A stretch of DNA of 32,012 bases from Muribaculaceae bacterium (lineage in GTDB: Bacteria; Bacteroidota; Bacteroidia; Bacteroidales; Muribaculaceae): positions 67,569 to 99,580 of the forward strand of contig JAIDKG010000136.1 of assembly GCA_029051525.1 (NCBI GenBank), written 5' to 3'. The first letter of the stretch is position 1; each line of letters opens with the position of its first letter. The notes under the pieces were generated by a model. The model saw only the letters and a list, made by a program, of their open reading frames with translations, was not told the DNA's origin and searched no databases. The position numbers and the translations under genes were made by a program. This document shows positions 16,193-24,052 of the stretch, one piece after another.

Positions 16193-16567
16193 TTATTTAC
16201 TATTGCGGAGGAGATAGTCGCGGTAGGCGTCGCGGAGCTGGTCGGGGTCGATGTTGAGGTGACTCAGCAGACTGAAGATATTCTCCAATCGGTTGTCGAC
16301 CAGGTCGGAGCCGCGGGCATCGAGAATTTTCTGTCGGGCATCGAGTGATATGAAGAATCCTATGCCCCGGCGGTTGTAGATATATCCTTGCTGGGCCAGG
16401 CGCTCATATGAGCGCATCACGGTATTGGCATTGACCTGCATATCGGCGGCATATTCTCGGACCGAGGGGAGACGTGAGTCGGGGGGATAGATGCCATTGA
16501 CTATCTCATCGCATATTCTGTCGGCAATCTGGATGTAGATGGCCTTGTTGTTTTCTTCGAAAAGCAC
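16193..16567 (-). CDS. GntR family transcriptional regulator, YtrA subfamily
   Basis: 124 residues. An N-terminal winged helix-turn-helix (IYIQIADRICDEIVNGIY, LPSVREYAADMQVNANTV, YERLAQQGYIYNRRGIGFFI) fills about residues 10-75. A short helical tail of about 45 residues follows, which marks the YtrA subfamily rather than the longer FadR or HutC types. Such regulators repress neighbouring ABC exporters and usually bind short palindromes. Here the gene comes after the ATPase and permease genes, not before them. The start is GTG at 16567. The probable operator is the palindrome at 18610-18633 in front of the ATPase gene. A 91-base gap with a purine-rich tract separates it from the permease. Confidence 0.9.
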   Translation of the reverse strand: MLFEENNKAIYIQIADRICDEIVNGIYPPDSRLPSVREYAADMQVNANTVMRSYERLAQQGYIYNRRGIGFFISLDARQKILDARGSDLVDNRLENIFSLLSHLNIDPDQLRDAYRDYLLRNSK

Positions 16568-16600
16568 GGGTAATGGATGTAAAAATAAGTGATGAGTAAA

Positions 16601-16642
16601 AGTGAGGAGAAGTGAGGAGGAGAGAGGAGGAGAGAGGAGGGG
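16601..16642. repeat. Purine tract between permease and gntR
   Basis: Forty-two bases made almost only of G and A in repeated AGAGGAGG / AGTGAGGAG units on the plus strand (pyrimidine in the transcript). Similar tracts lie at 16041-16064, 20481-20554 and 28041-28074, all in gaps beside minus-strand genes. No coding potential was seen. Confidence 0.6.
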
Positions 16643-16658
16643 TGACGATGGGTAAGGA

Positions 16659-17519
16659 TTACCAGCGTTTGATCACCTCCCACTCCTTGAAGCGGAAATA
16701 GCTCACGACATAGAAGAAGATGGTTATGGCGATTGAGATACCGATTATCCACCAGCACACTGTATTCGTCTCAGCGTCGAAGAAATGGCGGGGAAACATC
16801 GGGCCATTCAAGAAGAAGGTCTTGAATCCGAGGAATGTGAATAATCCTGCCGCGGTGTTGAAGCTGAATATGAATGCAGCCGTCTTCATGAAGGAATTCT
16901 TCGGCCATACCGACGACCCGAGGGTGAAAAGCGCCGGCACTGTAAGAATCATAGCGAGCCAAAGGGAGGTGCAGAAGAATATCATATCGGCCGATTCCGC
17001 CATGTCGAAGGGGGAGGGTATGCTGTCTCCGTTGCTGGCGATCATATGGAGTGAGATATAGTCGACCAGGATTCCTTCGGTGGCGCGGGATGAGTAGAAC
17101 CACACGCGAATTGCGTCGGCCAGAAATGATCCACCTAAAGTGAGCAGAGGGAGCAGGATGAGCCAGACACTGAAGTAGACAGCGAATTTCTCAAACGAAC
17201 TGACCGGCAGCGAGAAGAGATTGATACGCATCGTCTTGCGTGAGAGCACATCATAGAACGAAGCTCCGACTACGGCCGCCATCACGATGAAGAAGAATGA
17301 GAAGAATGTTGACTCTCTGTGCCACATCGGATCGGCGATTGTATTGTAGATGTCGGGCGCGCTGTCGTAGCAGGGACTGAGCACCGGGAGGGCCATACAG
17401 AAGAGGATTGGCACCAGAATCAGAGTGAGGGCAATCACTCCGAGGCGCGAGCGGTTTTCGAAGACATACTTCCGGAAGTAGTCGGCGAAGCGGGAGGGGG
17501 AGAATATCTGTTGTGTCAT
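16659..17519 (-). CDS. ABC-2 type transporter permease
   Basis: 286 residues with six predicted membrane helices at about 27-47, 73-92, 115-137, 184-205, 215-235 and 253-275, and a polar segment between helices 3 and 4. It would form the membrane channel for the ATPase encoded immediately upstream. Sequence motifs in this class are weak, so assignment rests on topology and neighbours. I chose the ATG at 17519, which begins MTQQIFSPSRFADYFRKYV; a longer frame reaches 17591, only 6 bases from the ATPase stop, but adds residues that do not look coding. Substrate unknown: YtrA-linked exporters often respond to cell-wall-active compounds, which is only a guess here. Confidence 0.85.
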   Translation of the reverse strand: MTQQIFSPSRFADYFRKYVFENRSRLGVIALTLILVPILFCMALPVLSPCYDSAPDIYNTIADPMWHRESTFFSFFFIVMAAVVGASFYDVLSRKTMRINLFSLPVSSFEKFAVYFSVWLILLPLLTLGGSFLADAIRVWFYSSRATEGILVDYISLHMIASNGDSIPSPFDMAESADMIFFCTSLWLAMILTVPALFTLGSSVWPKNSFMKTAAFIFSFNTAAGLFTFLGFKTFFLNGPMFPRHFFDAETNTVCWWIIGISIAITIFFYVVSYFRFKEWEVIKRW

Positions 17520-17597
17520 GATTTCTATTTGGTTTTCGTTGCAGATGAGGGGATGGGTAGGGTTGAGGAGTATCGAAGGAAGAGACGGCACGGAGGC

Positions 17598-18437
17598 TTA
17601 CTTGTTGAAGATCGTGTTGAGCAACTGTGGCTCCTCATGAGCGAATGAGAAGAGCTGCTCGAGGTTTACTTCAGTGTCGCGGCCGTCATCGTTGGGGAGG
17701 ATGATGGAGCTTCCACCGGGTGATTGGGTGGCGAAGATTGCACGGTCGATGAGGGCTGGATCGTTGGTGTCGATAAATTTTAGACGGTTCTGGATATCAG
17801 CCACAGTGCGGTCGAAGAGCACCTTCCGGTTGTCGATGATCAATACATGGTCGAGAATCTGAGCCACATCGCGCACCTGATGGGTGGAGATGATAATGAT
17901 TCGGTCGTCGGAGGCTCCTTGGGCTATGAAGCGGCGGAAGGCGGCTTTGCCGGGGATGTCGAGTCCGTTGGTGGGTTCGTCGAGGATTAGCAGCGGGGTG
18001 TTGCATGCCATGGCGAATGAGAGGGCCACTTTCTTCTTCTGTCCCATGGAGAGTTGGCCGATATTGATATCTGCGCCGATCTCGAATAGGGAGAGGTTGT
18101 CGAGGAGTTGCTCATACGAGAAATTTGGGTAGAAAGCACCGTTGAGGGCGGCATACTGTCGGAGCGACATCGAGGGGAGGTCAAATTCCTCCGGCACGAT
18201 GCAGAGCTGCGAGAGAGTTGCCGGGAGGCGGCGGCGCACATCCAGGGCGTCGATAGTCACGCATCCCGACTGAGGGGTAAGCAATCCCGTCATGAGGTAG
18301 AGGAGGGTGGATTTACCGGCGCCGTTGGAGCCTAACAGTCCATAGACACCGCTCTCAGAGATGGAGAGGGAGAAGTCTTCGAGCACCGGCTTGCGGCGAA
18401 GTCCGTAGGAGAATGTGATGTTGTTTACTTGTATCAT
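17598..18437 (-). CDS. ABC transporter ATP-binding protein (exporter type)
   Basis: 279 residues. Walker A is GSNGAGKST at residues 36-44, the signature is LSMGQKKKVAL, Walker B is LLILDEPTNGLD and the switch His is in ISTHQVRDV. A C-terminal extension of about 80 residues follows the nucleotide-binding core. The start is the ATG at 18437, giving MIQVNNITFSYG, the normal beginning of the domain; a longer frame to 18479 is unlikely. It is the first gene of a four-gene minus-strand operon with permease, GntR regulator and membrane miniprotein. The promoter and likely operator lie about 170-230 bases upstream. The cargo cannot be told from sequence. Confidence 0.93.
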   Translation of the reverse strand: MIQVNNITFSYGLRRKPVLEDFSLSISESGVYGLLGSNGAGKSTLLYLMTGLLTPQSGCVTIDALDVRRRLPATLSQLCIVPEEFDLPSMSLRQYAALNGAFYPNFSYEQLLDNLSLFEIGADINIGQLSMGQKKKVALSFAMACNTPLLILDEPTNGLDIPGKAAFRRFIAQGASDDRIIIISTHQVRDVAQILDHVLIIDNRKVLFDRTVADIQNRLKFIDTNDPALIDRAIFATQSPGGSSIILPNDDGRDTEVNLEQLFSFAHEEPQLLNTIFNK

Positions 18438-18609
18438 AGTGAAATCTGAATTGTCGGAGAGGGGAGCACGTCGGTGCATCGGCTTGGCGTGCTTGCGGGC
18501 GCGCCCCCCTTGATGATGAAAAAACTGTCAATATAATTTCTAACTGCGCCACTCTAACCGGCAGCCCTGATGGGCGGGAGTCGGAAGAGTAGTGGTATAT
18601 CAGTGAAGT

Positions 18610-18633
18610 AGTGTATTACCTTACTAATACACT
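18610..18633. promoter_or_regulatory. 24-base perfect palindrome, probable operator for the YtrA-type GntR regulator
   Basis: AGTGTATTA (18610-18618), spacer CCTTAC, then TAATACACT (18625-18633): 9-base exact inverted arms. It begins one base after the -7 element of the ABC operon promoter and covers the expected transcription start. Its size, symmetry and position fit the operator of a YtrA-type repressor, and such a regulator is encoded in the same operon. Binding is inferred. Confidence 0.75.
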
Positions 18634-18634
18634 G

Positions 18635-18666
18635 CAAAGTTAAATCAAAAAATCCTTTCCACCAAA
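18635..18666 (-). promoter_or_regulatory. Bacteroidetes-type promoter of the ABC exporter/GntR operon
   Basis: On the minus strand TTTG (18666-18663), exactly 20 bases, then TAACTTTG (18642-18635). It fits the primary-sigma consensus at every fixed base. The predicted start falls inside the palindrome at 18610-18633. Confidence 0.8.
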
Positions 18667-18699
18667 TTTTTGGCAGAAAAAATAGAAATAAATTTTCTC

Positions 18700-18732
18700 A
18701 GCCCTCTGCGCAAGTATTGTCGGCAGAGGGCT
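18700..18732 (-). terminator. Terminator after the importer ATPase gene
   Basis: The exact 10-base inverted arms AGCCCTCTGC (18700-18709) and GCAGAGGGCT (18723-18732) are followed on the minus strand by a T-rich stretch (GAGAAAATTTATTTC and on to TTTTTT). It lies 13 bases past the stop at 18746. Confidence 0.75.
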
Positions 18733-18745
18733 AAGTGTTGTGAAA

Positions 18746-19465
18746 TCAGAGGGATGGAAGGTCGAATGTGGTCTGAATGAGCTGGGCGGTTTCCGGCTGG
18801 GCGGATGGGAGATTTCTAAGCCGGCGGTCGGCGAGCAGTGCTATCCGGTCGGTGCGGCGCAGGGCGATATCGAGCTCATGGGTGGAGAAAAGTATACACT
18901 TATGGTGGTCGTGGGCCAATTTGCCCAGAAGCTCCACGAGTCGGTAGCGGTTGGGGAGGTCGAGGAATGATGTGGGTTCGTCGAGCAGGATGTTGGGAGT
19001 GTCCTGAGCCAGAGCGCGTGCTATCATCACTCGCTGGCATTCGCCGTCGCTCATTCGGTCCATAGTGCGGTCGGCGTAATCGGCCATGCCGATGGCCTGG
19101 AGCGAATCGGCTATAATCTTCTCATCGGCATCCGAGAGGCGTCCTATCCAGTTGGTATAGGGGGCGCGCCCCATGGCCACCACATCACGGCAGCGGAGAT
19201 TGGGAATGCGTGTGCGCTCCGTATTTACGAATGCCAGCCGGCGCGCCAGTTGGGCGGGTGAGAGATCACTCAGGGGTGAGCCGTCGATCAGAATTGTACC
19301 GCTATACTTATTATTGAGCGCGGCTATTGCACGGAGCAGTGTGGATTTGCCGGTGCCGTTGCGCCCGATGAGTGCGGTGAGCTCACCCTCGGCCAGTGTG
19401 GTCGATGACGGGTCGAGGAGGGTGCGGGATCCATAGCCGAGTGAAAGGTCGTGAAGCTGAATCAT
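18746..19465 (-). CDS. ABC importer ATP-binding protein, iron-siderophore/heme/cobalamin type
   Basis: 239 residues. Walker A is GRNGTGKST at residues 34-42, the signature is MSDGECQRVMIARALAQ (Asp replaces the usual second Gly), Walker B is NILLDEPTSFLDL and the switch His is in FSTHELDIAL. The layout and length match FecE/HmuV/BtuD-type ATPases that drive TonB-linked uptake of iron complexes, heme or vitamin B12. Its ATG overlaps the permease stop by 4 bases (ATGA), so translation is probably coupled. It is the last gene of the set binding protein, permease, ATPase, and a terminator follows closely. The substrate cannot be decided from the sequence. Confidence 0.92.
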   Translation of the reverse strand: MIQLHDLSLGYGSRTLLDPSSTTLAEGELTALIGRNGTGKSTLLRAIAALNNKYSGTILIDGSPLSDLSPAQLARRLAFVNTERTRIPNLRCRDVVAMGRAPYTNWIGRLSDADEKIIADSLQAIGMADYADRTMDRMSDGECQRVMIARALAQDTPNILLDEPTSFLDLPNRYRLVELLGKLAHDHHKCILFSTHELDIALRRTDRIALLADRRLRNLPSAQPETAQLIQTTFDLPSL

Positions 19466-20460
19466 GATCGGGCGGAATTTTTTACCACCACATAGACCAC
19501 CACAGGAATGCCGAGCAGCGCGGTGATCGAATTGATGGGGAGGGTGAGAGTCTTGGAGATGATATCACATATCAGAAGCACGCAGGCTCCGGTGAGCATG
19601 GTGGCCGGGATGAGCACCCGATGATCGGAATCATTGAAGATCATGCGGCTCACATGTGGCATGGCCAGCCCTATAAACCCGATCGGGCCGCAGAAAGCCG
19701 TAACACTTCCGGCCAGCAGTGTGGTGGATATAAAGAGGAGCCGGCGCGAGCGAGTGATGTCGAGTCCCATGGTCACGGCATATTCCTCGCCGAAGAGGAG
19801 CAGATTGAGCGGCTTGATGGTAATCACTGCCAGAAGCAGCCCTCCCACTACGGCCGGGAGAAGAATCCAGAGTTGCTGGCGTGTCACATCTCCCAGCGAT
19901 CCCATGGTCCATATCACGAAAGCCTTCAGAGCCTCCTCATGACTCAGGTATTGCAGAATCTGCACGATGGCGCTCACACCGCTCGAAAACATCATGCCCA
20001 ATATCAGAATCACCATTATATCCTTGATGCGCTGCCCCACCACCGCAATGACAGCCAGGATAGCGGCCGCGCCGATCCAGGCCGCGCCGGCTATGCCGAG
20101 CGAGCAGAGCCATGCCGGCAGATGCATCACCGGGCCGGCGAGTATGAATAGCGCCACACCCAACGATGCGCCCGAACTGATGCCCAGCACGTAGGGACCG
20201 GCCAGAGGATTGCGGAAGAGAGTCTGCATCTGTAGTCCGCTCACAGCCAGCGCGGCCCCCGCCAGAAGTGCCACCACGGCCTTGAGCAGACGGATATCCA
20301 CGATGATAGCCCGGCTCACAGCCGATACCTCGGGGCTGCCTGTCAGAGCGCCCCACACATCGCGCAGAGGCACACTGACCGAACCCACAGCGATATCGGC
20401 CATAAAGAGAAGCACCAGCAGAATGGCGGTGCCGATAAATTGGATTCTTCTTTTTTGCAC
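19462..20460 (-). CDS. FecCD/BtuC-family ABC importer permease
   Basis: 332 residues, the usual size, with about ten hydrophobic helices. Family blocks include PLAGPYVLGISSGASLG, ILGMMFSSGVSAIVQILQY, a WTMGSLG segment, LNLLLFGEEYAVTMGLDI and GFIGLAMPHVSRMIF near the C-terminal third. It forms the inner-membrane channel for siderophore, heme or cobalamin import. The start is a GTG at 20460. It lies 117 bases after the binding-protein stop, across a purine-rich tract, and overlaps the ATPase gene by 4 bases. Confidence 0.93.
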   Translation of the reverse strand: MQKRRIQFIGTAILLVLLFMADIAVGSVSVPLRDVWGALTGSPEVSAVSRAIIVDIRLLKAVVALLAGAALAVSGLQMQTLFRNPLAGPYVLGISSGASLGVALFILAGPVMHLPAWLCSLGIAGAAWIGAAAILAVIAVVGQRIKDIMVILILGMMFSSGVSAIVQILQYLSHEEALKAFVIWTMGSLGDVTRQQLWILLPAVVGGLLLAVITIKPLNLLLFGEEYAVTMGLDITRSRRLLFISTTLLAGSVTAFCGPIGFIGLAMPHVSRMIFNDSDHRVLIPATMLTGACVLLICDIISKTLTLPINSITALLGIPVVVYVVVKNSARS

Positions 20461-20480
20461 AATTTCAGTAGGTTGGGATT

Positions 20481-20554
20481 GGGGAGAGAGGAGAGAGAAG
20501 GGAGAAGAGCGGATGGAGAGAAGGGAGAGAAGGGAGAAGAGAGGAGGGAGAGGG
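20481..20554. repeat. Purine-rich tract between binding-protein and permease genes
   Basis: About 74 bases with hardly any pyrimidine on the plus strand, built of GGGAGAGAGGAGAG / GAAGGGAGA variants. It fills most of the 117-base gap inside the importer operon. It is CU-rich in the transcript. No gene or hairpin was seen in it. Confidence 0.6.
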
Positions 20555-20577
20555 CATGGAGGCGCTTATCTCACCCG

Positions 20578-21819
20578 TTATTCCTCACTTGACTCGGGCT
20601 GCGCCGGCAGCGGTTGCTGCGGCAGTTGGCGGTAGTAGGTATAGGGGGCATCGATCAGCGAGGGATGCAGCACCTTGATCATGTCGCGTAGCACGAGGTC
20701 GGGATTCACCACGCCCGACTCATAGAAGTCGTTGCCACCGGCGGCGGTGGTGCGTTCGGTATTGTTATAGAGTTCACCTTGCTGCACCACCGGGAGGTTG
20801 GCAAATTTCGGCAAAGCCTCCTTCACATCGGCCACAGTGGTCATGTCGGATCCGAGATTGATCCATTTGTCGGCCTGCGACGTAAGGAGATACGCCTCCT
20901 CCATATCGATGGCCTTCGAGGAGCTGGTGTTATTGTCTTTATATATATACTCACCGCCGGCATCCTTAACAAGAGTGACCAGATAGCTATTCGATGGCGG
21001 GAGAAACCATGAATCACGATATGGCATGTTGAGCATCACCTTCGGGGCCTTGCGGCCCGATTGCGCCACAGTTTTCTTCAGATTCTCATACATCTCCGGG
21101 ATGGGCTGAAACACCTCTTCGGCTCTCTGTCGCTTCCCGAGGGCCTCGGCCACAGCCACCATCCATTCAGCCTTTCCAAGGGGGGATTCCTCCACATATT
21201 CACCCACATACATATATGGTATCCCCAACTGCCCGAGGCGCTCCTCCATCGGGTCGGGGCCGAACACACCGTAGAGCAGCACCAGGTCGGGCTTGAGGCT
21301 CACGAGGAGTTCGTAGTCGATATTACCTTCATATCCCACATCTCCTATTTCGGCGCGGCGCGACTGGATATCTTGCGAAGTGATGAAATCCAGACCCGAC
21401 ACGCCCACCACATTCTTCGAGGCATCAACCACCTGGAGCATGGCGATCTGAGTCGACGACATGCAGACAATCCTCTCGGCATCGCCCGTGATGATCTGCC
21501 CCTCGAATCCGGAGGGCACCGCCTCGCCATCACGCTGGATGAATAGCTCGCGCGCAGGTGTGCTCTCACCCTGCCATGGGGAGGAGACCTTGATGATTGT
21601 GCTCTGCTTACCCTCCTGACCGAGTATTTCGAATCCGGATGCATAGGCAGGCTCATATACTTTCACATTATAATCGGCGGTAGTGCCGCCGGAGCCGGTG
21701 CATGATGCGAGCAGGAGCGCAATGCCGGCCAGTGTCAGAAAGAGCGGGGTGAGCCATGGCGCGCGGTGCGCGCTGTGGCGGGTGGCGGGAGAGGTGATGG
21801 ATGAAGTTGAATGTATCAT
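20578..21819 (-). CDS. Periplasmic substrate-binding lipoprotein of the iron/heme/cobalamin-type ABC importer
   Basis: 413 residues. The N-terminus has a long polar lead (about 22 residues), then a hydrophobic stretch and lipobox LLASC with lipidation Cys at 40. The body is a two-lobed binding fold of the FecB/BtuF class: RIVCMSSTQIAMLQVVDA and VVGVSG in the first lobe, SLKPDLVLLYG, then LGKRQRAEEVF, and a second lobe with NMPYRDSWFLPPSNSYLVTLVKDAGGEYIY. It would hand its ligand to the FecCD permease downstream. The start ATG is at 21819, and only 83 bases separate it from the ThrE-like gene upstream. No cobalamin riboswitch fits in that gap, which slightly argues against B12. The ligand remains open. 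Confidence 0.9.
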   Translation of the reverse strand: MIHSTSSITSPATRHSAHRAPWLTPLFLTLAGIALLLASCTGSGGTTADYNVKVYEPAYASGFEILGQEGKQSTIIKVSSPWQGESTPARELFIQRDGEAVPSGFEGQIITGDAERIVCMSSTQIAMLQVVDASKNVVGVSGLDFITSQDIQSRRAEIGDVGYEGNIDYELLVSLKPDLVLLYGVFGPDPMEERLGQLGIPYMYVGEYVEESPLGKAEWMVAVAEALGKRQRAEEVFQPIPEMYENLKKTVAQSGRKAPKVMLNMPYRDSWFLPPSNSYLVTLVKDAGGEYIYKDNNTSSSKAIDMEEAYLLTSQADKWINLGSDMTTVADVKEALPKFANLPVVQQGELYNNTERTTAAGGNDFYESGVVNPDLVLRDMIKVLHPSLIDAPYTYYRQLPQQPLPAQPESSEE

Positions 21820-21902
21820 GATAATCGAAGTTACCTAAGAATATAACGTCTGTATGCCGATTTTCATTATCCCCCGGAGAGGGAATCGCGATAGATGGGG
21901 GA

Positions 21903-22385
21903 TTACTTGGTCGAAGAGAAAGAGATGTGTGGGAAAATCAGGATCGGAAGCATCTGGCCGATCACCATGGCCAGCACCACGAAGATAGTGATCAGACCAT
22001 TGCTCTCGAAGAGATAGAACCAATGCTCGAATTGCTCCTCCTGAGTGGTGGTCAGAGCGAATGCCAGAGCCTGCACCGTGCGGTAGGCGTAGATGCCCGG
22101 AATCATGGGGAGCAGGGAGGGGAAGGAGAATGTCTCGGGCGGACACTTCAGCCTCGGGGCTATCATTATGGCAAGAAATCCCACCACCAGGGCTCCGACC
22201 AGCGAAGATATCACCAAATGGCAGTGCAGGAAATTGATCATGCAATAGCGGCTCACATGTCCTAAGGCTGCGATAAGGGCGCAGAATTTCAGCACCCTGC
22301 GCGGAGGGTGGCTGATAGCCGCGAATCCATAGGCGGCGATTCCGGCGAAGATCATGTCGAGAAGCAGTTTGATTGCGATATCCAT
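21903..22385 (-). CDS. Threonine/serine exporter family membrane protein, small subunit (ThrE_2/DUF3815-like)
   Basis: 160 residues with about four or five hydrophobic helices. Family-type features include the SHPPRR segment after helix 1, then LIAALGHVSRY and a segment FPSLLPMIPGIYAYRTVQAL, which repeats the PGIPxIN-like motif of the partner gene. In ThrE of Corynebacterium both halves are in one protein; here they are split into two genes, as in many Bacteroidetes. The pair would export threonine/serine or related small solutes. It starts 43 bases after the partner gene. A 7-base inverted repeat (ATCCCCC at 21869-21875 and GGGGGAT at 21897-21903) at its end is a weak terminator candidate. 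Confidence 0.85.
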   Translation of the reverse strand: MDIAIKLLLDMIFAGIAAYGFAAISHPPRRVLKFCALIAALGHVSRYCMINFLHCHLVISSLVGALVVGFLAIMIAPRLKCPPETFSFPSLLPMIPGIYAYRTVQALAFALTTTQEEQFEHWFYLFESNGLITIFVVLAMVIGQMLPILIFPHISFSSTK

Positions 22386-22428
22386 AATCCGGTGAGGTGT
22401 GAAGGTAGCGGGGGCGAGGGATGAGAGA

Positions 22429-23217
22429 TCAGATTATTATCTTGATGTCGGCCAGCACCAGACCGGCGGTCAGGCCGATGGCGATGCATATCGTCAGTGC
22501 GCAGGCATGTATGAATCGCCCTATGGCCGAGATATAGTGGGCATCGATGCAATCCGAGATGGCGTTGATATATGGTATGCCGGGTATGAGATAGAGCACC
22601 GAGGCGGCTATCGCCCAGTCGGGAGTGGAGGTGATGGGGAGGTAGGTGAGGCCGGCGGCTATGAGGGCGGAGATAAACGAGCAGATCAGCCAGATGATTT
22701 TCGCCTCCCAATGGCGGGCGAGAGTGAGCAACTTCACCACATAGCCTGCCAGAGTGGCTATTGCCACGATTGCCATGGCTCCCGGATCGCCACCGAATAG
22801 ATAGCAGAAAGAGGCATTGGCCGCCACCACGAGCCACATGATGCGCCATTCCGACACCTTCTTGTGTTTCACCACGCGATAGAATATCTGCTGTGCCTGC
22901 TCAATGTCGATTTTATGTTCGGCCATTTTCCAGGAGAGTTCGGAGAGGCGGGTATTGATGGCGAATGATACGCCTGTTTTGGCGATATGGCGTGTGTGCT
23001 GGCAGTATAGTCCGGTGGCGGAATCGGTACATACCACAGTCACATGGTGCGACAGAGTGATCATATCCACATGCACACCCACGGATAGCCCCATGCGGTG
23101 CAGATTTTTGGAAGTGCGTATGCATGTGGCGCCGCAACCCAGCATGCGGGCTGCGTATTGGGCGAAGAAGTCGGAATATAGACTTAGTTTCTCTTCCTGG
23201 TTGAATATCCTTTGCAC
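22429..23217 (-). CDS. Threonine/serine exporter family protein, large subunit (ThrE/DUF1212-like)
   Basis: About 262 residues. A soluble N-terminal half (ARMLGCGATCIRTSKNLHRMG, then SHHVTVVCTDSATG) is followed by about five membrane helices and the motif VLYLIPGIPYINAISDCIDAHY. This is the DUF1212 part of ThrE-like exporters. The start is uncertain. No ATG precedes the conserved region; I chose the GTG at 23217, which begins ten codons before it. A TTG at 23280 would lengthen the protein and overlap the upstream gene by 17 bases. The neighbour downstream encodes the matching small subunit, so the two probably form one transporter. Gene order suggests co-transcription with the outer-membrane-type gene before it. 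Confidence 0.82.
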   Translation of the reverse strand: MQRIFNQEEKLSLYSDFFAQYAARMLGCGATCIRTSKNLHRMGLSVGVHVDMITLSHHVTVVCTDSATGLYCQHTRHIAKTGVSFAINTRLSELSWKMAEHKIDIEQAQQIFYRVVKHKKVSEWRIMWLVVAANASFCYLFGGDPGAMAIVAIATLAGYVVKLLTLARHWEAKIIWLICSFISALIAAGLTYLPITSTPDWAIAASVLYLIPGIPYINAISDCIDAHYISAIGRFIHACALTICIAIGLTAGLVLADIKIII

Positions 23218-23263
23218 CGAGAATGTAAAATTTATGATTTTGACGGGTAGCGGGGAGAGAGGA

Positions 23264-23935
23264 TTACATAGAAATTCCAAATGCTATCTGGGCGAACCCC
23301 ACATTTGGTTTGCTCACACTTGCGAGAGCCTGATGCTTCTCGGTGAAATGGCGGAATCCGAATGCCAGTATCACGCGGCTCTGGAATGATGGGCGTTGCA
23401 CGAGGTTGACACCGCATCCCACCGATGCGGCCAGATCGCCGAAAGTGGGAGAAGATGATATGGTATTGAAGCTATATCCGGCCGAGAGATGGAGGAAGAG
23501 AAGTTGCTGCCGGGGCACCACACCGGTGCGGAACACGAGCTGGATCGGGATAAAACTGTCGCGGTTGCCGAGCGACTTGTGCATGCCGAAGCTCACGCCG
23601 AGAAACTGTATCAGTTTGTGGCGGTAACCCAATAGCAGGTCGGCATTGAAGGTCGACATGTCGGCCCCCGAGAGGTCGAGCGATGTGCTGAGTTCGGCGC
23701 CGATCATCACAGGATTCATTTTGGTGCGCTTCGGTCGTGCCGGAATCTCCGGCAGCGCCTTGAGGAGCGGGTCGGATTTTAATTCTGGCCCCGATATAGT
23801 GTCGGTGCGCACCGAACCATCCGAGAGATATCGTGTCACGACCATCTTCTCTGTGTCGGGCTGCGGATGGCTCTGTGCAAGAGCGGCCACAGATGCCAGA
23901 AGGAGTGCCGGAAGGATGAAGAATTGTTTCAACAC
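23264..23935 (-). CDS. Putative outer-membrane beta-barrel protein, uncharacterised
   Basis: About 223 residues. A signal peptide (LKQFFILPALLLASVAALAQ) starts the protein. A Lys/Pro-rich linker (PEIPARPKRTKMNP) is followed by alternating hydrophobic/polar strands with many Gly and aromatic residues (GAELSTSLDLSG, LLGYRHKLIQFLGVSFGMH, LHLSAGYSFNTIS, FAQIAFGISM), which suggests a small eight-strand barrel. The protein ends in Met rather than the usual Phe. I chose a GTG at 23935 because a longer frame starting with ATG at 23983 would put the start inside the rpoD terminator stem and place 16 extra residues before the signal peptide. Function unknown. Confidence 0.7.
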   Translation of the reverse strand: MLKQFFILPALLLASVAALAQSHPQPDTEKMVVTRYLSDGSVRTDTISGPELKSDPLLKALPEIPARPKRTKMNPVMIGAELSTSLDLSGADMSTFNADLLLGYRHKLIQFLGVSFGMHKSLGNRDSFIPIQLVFRTGVVPRQQLLFLHLSAGYSFNTISSSPTFGDLAASVGCGVNLVQRPSFQSRVILAFGFRHFTEKHQALASVSKPNVGFAQIAFGISM

Positions 23936-23973
23936 AGTGTAATTGAGGAGCCGGGGGTGAATAAAAGACGAAA

Positions 23974-24023
23974 AGCCCCACATCCCGCAGATTATAGAGA
24001 GCTACATTGTGGGATACGGGGCT
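23974..24023 (-). terminator. Terminator after rpoD
   Basis: On the minus strand AGCCCCGTATCCC (24023-24011) pairs with GGGATGTGGGGCT (23986-23974): 13 pairs including two adjacent G-U pairs. TTTCGTCTTTT follows. On the plus strand those two pairs become C-A mismatches, so the hairpin is built for the minus-strand transcript. It begins 30 bases past the rpoD stop. Confidence 0.8.
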
Positions 24024-24052
24024 GATGTGATTTCTAAGAGCTTGCTCTAAGT

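Larger units (their letters stand above)
18438..18745 (-). other. 308-base intergenic region: leader, operator, promoter and upstream terminator
   Basis: Reading on the minus strand, the terminator of the iron-type importer (18732-18700) is followed by the promoter (18666-18635), the palindrome (18633-18610) and a leader of about 190 bases. The leader contains a GC-rich patch near 18490-18510 (GGGCGCGCCC). No gene was seen in it and no known riboswitch was recognised. Confidence 0.6.

Noticed and set aside
16009-16257. Plus-strand 82-codon Glu/Gly-rich frame
   Set aside because: It runs through a purine tract and antisense to the membrane miniprotein and gntR; composition explains it.
21820-21902. 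Cobalamin riboswitch in front of the importer binding protein
   Set aside because: The 83-base gap is too short and shows no B12-box-like structure.
22352-22849. Minus-strand 165-codon frame rich in His/Arg/Ser
   Set aside because: It is an out-of-frame reading of the ThrE-like large subunit gene on the same strand.
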